64,000 nt of DNA from NCBI GenBank assembly GCA_945910005.1, contig OX246743.1, forward strand, positions 13,374,587 through 13,438,586. The letters run 5' to 3'. This DNA comes from Isoperla grammatica (lineage: Eukaryota > Arthropoda > Insecta > Plecoptera > Perlodidae). Positions 55,942 to 64,000 of this stretch are shown piece after piece. Below the pieces are notes generated by a model, which did no database searches, had not been told where the DNA came from, and worked only from the letters and a program-made list of their open reading frames with translations. Position 1 is the stretch's first letter. The number at the start of each line of letters is the position of its first letter. The translations under genes were made by a program, and so were the position numbers.

Positions 55942-58900
55942 CACCGTCATACTTGCGGCCCTCTTTGCAATCCAAGCGCCTAACAATCTCCCCAATGTGG
56001 CTCTCGCCACTCCGTCATACTTGCGGCCCTCTTTGCAATCCAAGCGCCTAACAATCTCCCCAGTGTGGCTCTCGCCACTCCGTCATACTTGCGGCCCTCT
56101 TTGCAATCAAATCGCCTAACATCTCCCCAATGTGGCTCTCGTCACACCGCCATACTTGCGGCCCTCTTTGCAATCAGAGCGCCCAACAATCTCACCGATG
56201 TGGCTCTCGCCATTTTGCCATACTTGCGGCCCTCTTTGCAATCCAAGCGCCTAACAATCTCAATGAATGTGGCACTCGCCACTCCGTTATACTTGCGGCC
56301 CTCTTTTCAATCCAAGCGCCTAACAATCTCCCCAGTTTGGCTCTCGCCACTCCGTCATACTTGCGGCCCTCTTTGCAATCAAAACGCCTAACATTTCTCC
56401 AATGTGGCTCTCGGCACTCCGTCATACTTGCGGCCCTCTTTGCAATCCAAGCGCCTAACAATCTCCCGAATGTGGTTCTCGTCACACCGTCTCACTTGCG
56501 GCCCTCTTTGCAATCCAAGCGCCTTACAATCTCCCCAATGTGGCTCTTGTCACACCGTCATACTTGCGGCTCTCTTTGCAATCCAAGCGCCTCACAATCT
56601 CCCCAAGGTGGCACTTTCACTCCGTCACTCTTGCGGCCCTCTTTGCAATCCAAGCGCCTTACAATCTCTCCAATGTGGCTCTCGTCACTCCGTCATACTT
56701 GCGGCCCTCTTTGCAATCCAAGCGCCTTACAATCTCCCCAATGTGGCTCTCGTCACACCGCCATACTCGCGGCCCTCTTTGCAATCAGAGCGCCTAACAT
56801 CTCCCCAATGTGGCTCTCGGCACTCCGTCATACTTGCGGCCCTCTTTGCAATCAGATCGCCTTACAATCTCCCCAATGTGGCTCTCGTCACTCCGTCATA
56901 CTTGCGGCCCTCTTTGCAATCAGAGCGCCTTACAATCTCCCCGATGTGGCTCTCGCCACTCCGTCATACTTGCGGCCCTCTTTGCAATCCAAGTGCCTCT
57001 CAATCTCCCTTGTGTTGCTCCCGCCACTCCGTCATACTTGCGGCCCTCTTTGCAATCCAAGCGCCTAACAATCTCTTCAGTGTGGCTCTCGTCACACCGT
57101 CATACTTGCGGCCCTCTTTGCAATCCAAGCGCATAACAATCTCCCCAATGTGGCTCTCGCCACTCCGTCAAACTGGCGGCCCTCTTTGCAATCCAAGCGC
57201 CTAACAATCTCTCCAAGGTGGCTCTCGTCACACCGTCATACTTGCGGCCCTCTTTGCAATCAGAGCGCTTAAGAATCTCACCGATGTGGCTCTCGCCACT
57301 CCGCCATACTTGCGGCCCTCTTTGCAATCCAAGCGCCTAACAATCTCCCCAATCTGTCTCTCGTCACTCCACCATACTTGCGGCCCTCTTTGCAATCAAA
57401 ACGCCTAACAATCTCCCTAATGTGGCTCTCGTTACACCTTCATACTTGCGGCCCTCTTTGCAATCCAAGCGCCAAACAATCTTCCCAATGTGGCTCTCGT
57501 CACACCGTCATACTGGCGGCCTTCTTTGCAATCCAAGCGCCTAACAATCTCCCCAAGGTGGCTCTCGTCACACCGTCATACTTGCGGCCCTCTTTGCAAT
57601 CCAAGCGCCTAACAATCTCCCCAATGTCCCGATGTGGCTCTCGTCACTCCGCCATACTTGCGGCCCTCTTTGCAATCAGAGCGCCTATTAATCTCCCCGA
57701 TGTGGCTCTCGCCACTCCGCCATTCTTGCGGCCCTCTTTGCAATCCAAGCGCCTAACAATCTCCCCAATATGGCTCTCGGCACTCCACCATACTTGCGGC
57801 CCTCTTTGCAATCCAAGCGCCTGACAATCTCCCCAATGTAACTCTCGCCACTCCGTCATACTTGCGGCCCTCTTTGCAATCAGAGCGCCTATTAATCTCC
57901 CTGATGTGGCTCTCGCCACTCCAACATTCTTGCGGCCCTCTTTGCAATCCAAGCGCCTAACAATCTCCCCAATATGGATCTCGGCACTCTACCATACTTG
58001 CGGCCCTCTTTGCAATCCAAGCGCCTAACAATCTCCCCAGTGTGGCTCTCGCCACTCCGTCATACTTGCGGCCCTCTTTTCAATCCAAGCGCCTAACAAT
58101 CTCCCCAGTGTGGCTCTCGCCACTCCGTCATACTTGCGGCCCTCTTTGCAATCAAAGCGCCTAACAATCTCCCCAATGTGGCTCTCATCACACCGTCATA
58201 CTTGCGGCCCTCTTTGCAATCCAAGCGCCTAACAATCTCCCCAGTGTGGCTCTCGCCACTCTATCATACTTGCGGCCCTCTTTTTAATCCAAGCGCCTAA
58301 CAATCTCCCCAGTGTGGCTCTCGCCACTCCGTCATACTTGCGGCCCTCTTTGCAATCCAAGCGCCTAACAATCTCCCCAATGTGGCTCTCATCACATCGT
58401 CATACTTGCGGCCCTCTTTGCAATCAGAGCGCCTAACAATCTCACCGATGTGGCACTCGCAACTTCGCCATACTTGCGGCCCTCTTTGCAATCGAAGCGC
58501 CTAACAATCTCCCCAATGTGGCTCTCGCCACACCGTCATACTTGCGACCCTCTTTGCAATCCAAGCGCCTTACAATCTCCCCAATGTGGCTCTCGTCACT
58601 ACGTCATACTTGCGGCCCTCTTTGCAATCCAAGCGCCTAACAATCTCCCCGATGTGGCTCTCGCCACTCCGCCATACTTGCGGCCCTCTTTGCAATCCAA
58701 GCGCCTAACAATCTCCCCAATCTGGCTCTCGTCACTCCACCATACTTGCGGCCCTCTTTGCAATCAAAACGCCTAACAATCTCCCTAATAAGGCTCTCGT
58801 CACACCTTCATACTTGCGGCCCTCTTTGCAATCCAAGCGCCTAACAATCTCCCCAATGTGGCTCTCGTCACACCGTCATACTTGCGGCCCTCTTTGCAAT

Positions 58901-61900
58901 CCAAGCGCCTAACAATCTCCCCAATGTGGCTCTCGCCACTCCGTCATACTTGCGGCCCTCTTTGCAATCCAAGCGCCTAACAATCTCCCCAGTGTGGCTC
59001 TCGCCACTCCGTCATACTTGCGGCCCTCTTTGCAATCAAAACGCCTAACATCTCCCCAATGTGGCTCTCGTCACCGCCATACTTGCGGCCCTCTTTGCAA
59101 TCAGAGCGCCCAACAATCTCACCGATGTGGCTCTCGCCATTTTGCCATACTTGCGGCCCTCTTTGCAATCCAAGCGCCTAACAATCTCTCCAAGGTGGCT
59201 CTCGTCACACCGTCATACTTGCGGCCCTCTTTGCAATCCAAGCGCCTAACAATCTCCCCAATGTCCCGATGTGGCTCTCGTCACTCCGCCATACTTGCGG
59301 CCCTCTTTGCAATCAGAGCGCCTATTAATCTCCCCGATGTGGCTCTCGCCACTCCGCCATTCTTGCGGCCCTCTTTGCAATCCAAGCGCCTAACAATCTC
59401 CCCAATATGGCTCTCGGCACTCCACCATACTTGCGGCCCTCTTTGCAATCCAAGCGCCTGACAATCTCCCCAATGTGGCTCTCGCCACTCCGTCATACTT
59501 GCGGCCCTCTTTGCAATCAGAGCGCCTATTAATCTCCCTGATGTGGCTCTCGCCACTCCGCCATTCTTGCGGCCCTCTTTGCAATCTAAGCGCCTAACAA
59601 TCTCCCCAATATGGATCTCGGCACTCCACCATACTTGCGGCCCTCTTTGCAATCCAAGCGCCTAACAATCTCCCCAGTGTGGCTCTCGCCACTCCGTCAT
59701 ACTTGCGGCCCTCTTTTCAATCCAAGCGCCTAACAATCTCCCCAGTGTGGCTCTCGCCACTCCGTCATACTGGCGGCCCTCTTTGCAATCCAAGCGCCTA
59801 ACAATCTCCCCAATGTGGCTCTCATCACACCGTCATACTTGCGGCCCTCTTTGTAATCCAAGCGCCTAACAATCTCCCCAGTGTGGCTCTCGCCACTCTA
59901 TCATACTTGCGGCCCTCTTTTTAATCCAAGTGCCTAACAATCTCCCCAGTGTGGCTCTCGCCACTCCGTCTTACTTGCGGCCCTCTTTGCAATCCAAGCG
60001 CCTAACAATCTCCCCAATGTGGCTCTCATCACACCGTCATACTTGCGGCACTCTTTGCAATCAGGGCGCCTAACAATCTCACCGATGTGGCTCTCGCCAC
60101 TTCGCCATACATGCGGCCCTCTTTGCAATCGAAGCGCCTAACAATCTCCCCAATGTGGCTCTGGCCACACCGTCATACTTGCGGCCCTCTTTGCAATCCA
60201 AGCGCCTTACAATCTCCCCAATGTGGCTCTCGTCACTCCGTCATACTTGCGGCCCTCTTTGCAATCCAAGCGCATAACAATCTCTCCGATGTGGCTCTCG
60301 CCACTCCGCCATACTTGCGGCCCTCTTTGCAATCCAAGCGCCTAACAATCTCCCCAATCTGGCTCTCGTCACTCCACCATATTTGCGGCCCTCTCTGCAA
60401 TCAAAACGCCTAACAATCTCCCTAATGTGGCTCTCGTCACACCTTCATACTTGCGGCCCTCTTTGCAATCCAAGCGCCTAACAATCTCCCCAATGTGGCT
60501 CTCGTCACACCGTCATACTTGCGGCCCTCTTTGCAATCCAAGCGCCTAACAATCTCCCCAATGTGGCTCTCGCCACTCCGTCATACTTGCGGCCCTCTTT
60601 GCAATCCAAGCGCCTAACAATCTCCCCAGTGTGGCTCTCGCCACCCCGTCATACTTGCGGCCCTCTTTGCAATCAAAACGCCAAACATCTCCCCAATGTG
60701 GCTCTCGTCACACCGCCATACTTGCGGCCCTCTTTGCAATCAGAGCGCCTAACAATCTCACCGATGTGGCTCTCGCCATTTTGCCATACTTGCGGCCCTC
60801 TTTGCAATCCAAGCGCCTAACAATCTCCCGAATGTGGCACTCGCCACTCCGTTATACTTGCGGCCCTCTTTTCAATCCAAGCGCCTAACAATCTCCCCAA
60901 TCTGGCTCTCGTCACTCCACCATACTTGCGGCCCTCTTTGCAATCAAAACGCCTAACTATCTCCCTAATGTGGCTCTCGTTACACCTTCATACTTGCGGC
61001 CCTCTTTGCAATCCAAGCGCCAAACAATCTCCCCAATGTGGCTCTCGTCACACCGTCATACTGGCGGCCCTCTTTGCAATCCAAGCGCCTAACAATCTCA
61101 CCGATGTGGCTCTCGCCACTTCGCCATACTTGCGGCCCTCTTTGCAATCCAAGCGCCTAACAATCTCCCGAATGTGGTTCTCGTCACACCGTCTCACTTG
61201 CGGCCCTCTTTGCAATCCAAGCGCCTTACAATCTCCCCAATGTGGCTCTCGTCACACCGTCATACTTGCGGCTCTCTTTGCAATCCAAGCGCCTCACAAT
61301 CTCCCCAAGGTTGCACTTTCACTCCGTCACTCTTGCGGCCCTCTTTGCAATCCAAGCGCCTTACAATCTCTCCAATGTGGCTCTCGTCACTCCGTCATAC
61401 TTGCGGCCCTCTTTGCAATCCAAGCGCCTTACAATCTCCCCAATGTGGCTCTCGTCACACCGCCATACTCGCGGCCCTCTTTGCAATCAGAGCGCCTAAC
61501 ATCTCCCCAATGTGGCTCTCGGCACTCCGTCATACTTGCGGCCCTCTTTGCAATCAGATCGCCTTACAATCTCCCCAATGTGGCTCTCGTCACTCCGTCA
61601 TACTTGCGGCCCTCTTTGCAATCAGAGCGCCTTACAATCTCCCCGATGTGCTCTCGCCACTCCGTCATACTTGCGGCCCTCTTTGCAATCCAAGCGCCTC
61701 TCAATCTCCCTTGTGTTGCTCTCGCCACTCCGTCATACTTGCGGCCCTCTTTGCAATCCAAGCGCCTAACAATCTCCCCAGTGTGGCTCTCGTCACACCG
61801 TCATACTTGCGGCCCTCTTTGCAATCCAAGCGCATAACAATCTCCCCAATGTGGCTCTCGCCACTCCGTCATACTTGCGGCCCTCTTTGCAATCAGAGCG

Positions 61901-63259
61901 CCTAACAGTCTCCCCGATGTGGCTCTCGCCACTCCGCCATACTTGCGGCCCTCTTTGCAATCCAAGCGCCTAACAATCTCCCCAATGTGGCTCTCGCCAC
62001 TTCGCCATACTTGCGGCCCTCTTTGCAATCCAAGCGCCGAACAATCTCCCCAATGTGGCTCTCGTCACTACGTCATACTTGCGGCCCTCTTTGCAATCCA
62101 AGCGCCTATTAATCTCCCCGATGTGGCTCTCGCCACTCCGCCATACTTGCGGCCCTCTTTGCAATCCAAGCGCCTAACAATCTCCCCAATCTGGCTCTCG
62201 TCACTCCACCATACTTGCGGCCCTCTTTGCAAACAAAACGCCTAACAATCTCCCGAATGTGGCTCTCGTTACACCTTCATACTTGCGGCCCTCTTTGCAA
62301 TCCAAGCGCCAAACAATCTCCCCAATGTGGCTCTCGTCACACCGTCATACTGGCGGCCCTCTTTGCAATCCAAGCGCCTAACAATCTCCCCAATGTGGCT
62401 CTCGCCACTCCGTCATACTTGCGGCCCTCTTTGCAATCTAAGCGCCTTACAATCTCCCCAATGTGGCTCTCGTCACACCGTCATACTTGCGGCCCTCTTT
62501 TGCAATCCAAGCGCCTAAATATCTCCCCAATGTGGCTCTCGTCACTCCACCATACTTGCGGCCCTCTTTGCAATCAGAGCGCCTAACAATCTCTCCGTTG
62601 TGGCTCTCGCCACTCCGTCATACTTGCGGCCCTCTTTGCAATCAAAGCACTTAACAATCTCCCCGATGTGGCTCTCGCCACTCCGTCATACTTGCGGCCC
62701 TTTTTGCAATCAAAGCGCCTAACAATCTCCCAGTGTGGCTCTCGCCACTCCGTCATACTTGCGGCCCTCTTTTCAATACAAGCGTCTAATAATCTCCCCA
62801 GTGTTGCTCTCGCCACTCCGTCATACTTGCGGCCCTCTTTGCAATCAGAGCGCCTTACAATCTCCCCGATGTGGCTCTCGCCACTCCGCCATTCTCGCGG
62901 CTCGGTTTGCAATCCAAGCGCCTAACAATCTCCCCGATGTGGCTCTCGCCAATCCGCCATTCTTGCGGCCCTCTTTGCAATCCAAGCGCCTAACAATCTC
63001 CCCAATGTGGCTCTCGTCACTCCGTCATACTTGCGGCCCTCTTTGCAATCCAAGCGCCTAACAATCTCCCCAGTGTTGCTCTCGCCACTCCGTCATACTT
63101 GCGGCCCTCTTAGCAATCCAAGCGCCTAACAATCTCCCCAATATGGCTCTATCGACTCCACCATACTTGCGGCCCTCTTTGCAATCAAAACACCTAACAA
63201 CCTCCCCAATGTGGCTCTCGTCACACCTTCATACTTGCGGCCCTCTTTGCAATCCAAGC

Positions 63260-63599
63260 GCCTAACAATCTCCCCAATGTGGCTCTCGTCACACCGTTAT
63301 ACTTGCGGCCCTCTTTGCCATATAAGCGCCTAACAATCTCCCCAATGTGGCTCTCGTCACTCCACCATACTTGCAGCCCTCTTTGCAATCCAAGCGCCTA
63401 ACAATCTCCCCAGTGTTGCTCTCGCCACTCCGTCATACTTGCGGCCCTCTTTGCAATCCTTGCGCCTAACAATCTCCCCAGTGTGGCTCTCGTCACTCCA
63501 CCATACTTGCGGCCCTCTTTGCAATCCAAGCGCCTAACAAACTCCTCAATGTGGCTCTCGTCACTCCGTCATACTTGCGGCCCTCTTTGCAATCCAAGC
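63260..63599 (+). repeat. 340-bp higher-order unit (5 monomers), copy 1
   Basis: The series CACCGTTATAC, TTGCAGCCC, CAGTGTTGC, AATCCTTGCGCC and CCAGTGTGG recurs 340 bp later (TTGCAGCCC at 63371 and 63711). Confidence 0.75.
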
Positions 63600-63939
63600 G
63601 CTTTACAATCCCCCCAATGTGGCTCTCGTCACACCGTTATACTTGCGGCCCTCTTTGCAATCCAAGCGCCTAACAATCTCCCCAATGTGGCTCTCGTCAC
63701 TCCACCATACTTGCAGCCCTCTTTGCAATCCAAGCGCCTAACAATCTCCCCAGTGTTGCTCTCGCCACTCCGTCATACTTGCGGCCCTCTTACCAATCCT
63801 TGCGCCTAACAATCTCCCCAGTGTGGCTCTCGTCACTCTACCATACTTGCGGCCCTCTTTGCAATCCAAGCGCCTAACAATCTCCCCAATGTGGCTCTCG
63901 TCACTCCACCATACTTGCGGCCCTCTTTGCAATCCAAGC
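63600..63939 (+). repeat. 340-bp higher-order unit (5 monomers), copy 2
   Basis: Second copy of the five-monomer unit at 63,260-63,599. Differences include CCATATAAGCG in copy 1 against CAATCCAAGCG here, and CTCTTACCAATCC here against CTCTTTGCAATCC. Confidence 0.75.
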
Positions 63940-64000
63940 GCCTAACATTCTCCCCGATGTGGCTCTCGCCACTCCGTCATACTTGCGGCCCTCTTTGCAA

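Larger units (their letters stand above)
54208..64000 (+). repeat. 68-bp satellite array, right block
   Basis: About 144 monomers in the same orientation as the left block. From 54,208 to about 57.1 kb the monomer order is closely paralogous to about 20.0-22.5 kb, with offsets of 34197-34198, then 34742, then 34674 bp, and its first few hundred bases also match 30,360-30,750. No host gene or RNA gene was seen. Composition drifts beyond about 62.5 kb. Confidence 0.97.
62500..64000 (+). repeat. Diverged satellite subarray at the right edge
   Basis: Monomers here carry variants rare or absent elsewhere: TTGCAGCCC, AATCCTTGCGCC, GCCATATAAGCG, CTATCGACTCC, AATCCCCCCAATG and a GGCTCGGTTTGC monomer near 62,900 (a related GGCCCGGTTTCC occurs at 12,833). 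This suggests a block less homogenised with the rest. Confidence 0.65.

Noticed and set aside
1..64000. Telomeric repeat, because each monomer holds TTAGG on the minus strand
   Set aside because: Only one TTAGG per 68 bp, never in tandem. The LINE junction is also 13 bases or so away from it, unlike telomere-specific elements.

Overview
The window is eukaryotic repetitive DNA and holds no ordinary host gene. About 500 monomers of a 68-bp satellite fill positions 1-33938, and about 144 more fill 54208-64000. All are head-to-tail in one orientation. Between them lies a block derived from one non-LTR retrotransposon (LINE) on the minus strand. Its ORF1 has three CCHC zinc knuckles. Its ORF2 has an APE-type endonuclease containing SPLW, a YADD reverse transcriptase and a C-terminal CX1CX7HX4C finger. 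Together these are typical of the R1 clade (R1/TRAS/SART relatives), which is largely confined to arthropods, so an arthropod, probably an insect, is the best guess. No species marker is present.

Layout. 1-33938: satellite organised at many scales, with local 136/204-bp duplications, a 2.8-3.0 kb tandem pair, about 4.08-4.29 kb higher-order units in three successive copies, and a 9.5-9.8 kb duplication. 33939-50150: seven tandem units of 2310-2325 bp. Each unit is 298 bp of satellite, a 20-32 nt poly(T) tract and the last 2 kb of the LINE. 48139-54207: the seventh unit continues into the full-length LINE (5' UTR, ORF1, ORF2 with one internal TGA, 3' UTR, poly(A)). 54208-64000: satellite resumes as the continuation of the interrupted higher-order unit, and a more diverged subarray lies beyond about 62.5 kb.

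History read from the junctions. One full-length element inserted, by target-primed reverse transcription, into an 8-bp-expanded satellite monomer after CCCCAA, leaving a 12-13 bp target duplication (CAATCTCCCCAA). The uninterrupted monomer survives in paralogous units near 13.07, 20.02, 26.27 and 30.36 kb. Later a tandem duplication joined an internal LINE site (50146-50150) to satellite upstream through the 5-bp microhomology TTGCA. That hybrid satellite-LINE unit was then amplified. Five of the six truncated units have the same 2290-bp non-poly(T) length, apart from one extra base in one of them, and differ by only a few substitutions. The amplification is therefore recent and is not a series of separate insertions.

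The many open frames across the satellite are a by-product of the 68-bp period and are not annotated as genes. The plausible protein-coding units are ORF1 (52160-53704) and the interrupted ORF2 (48862-52167) of the full-length LINE. In life they would act in cis: ORF1 protein packages the LINE RNA, and ORF2 protein nicks the target and copies the RNA into DNA.
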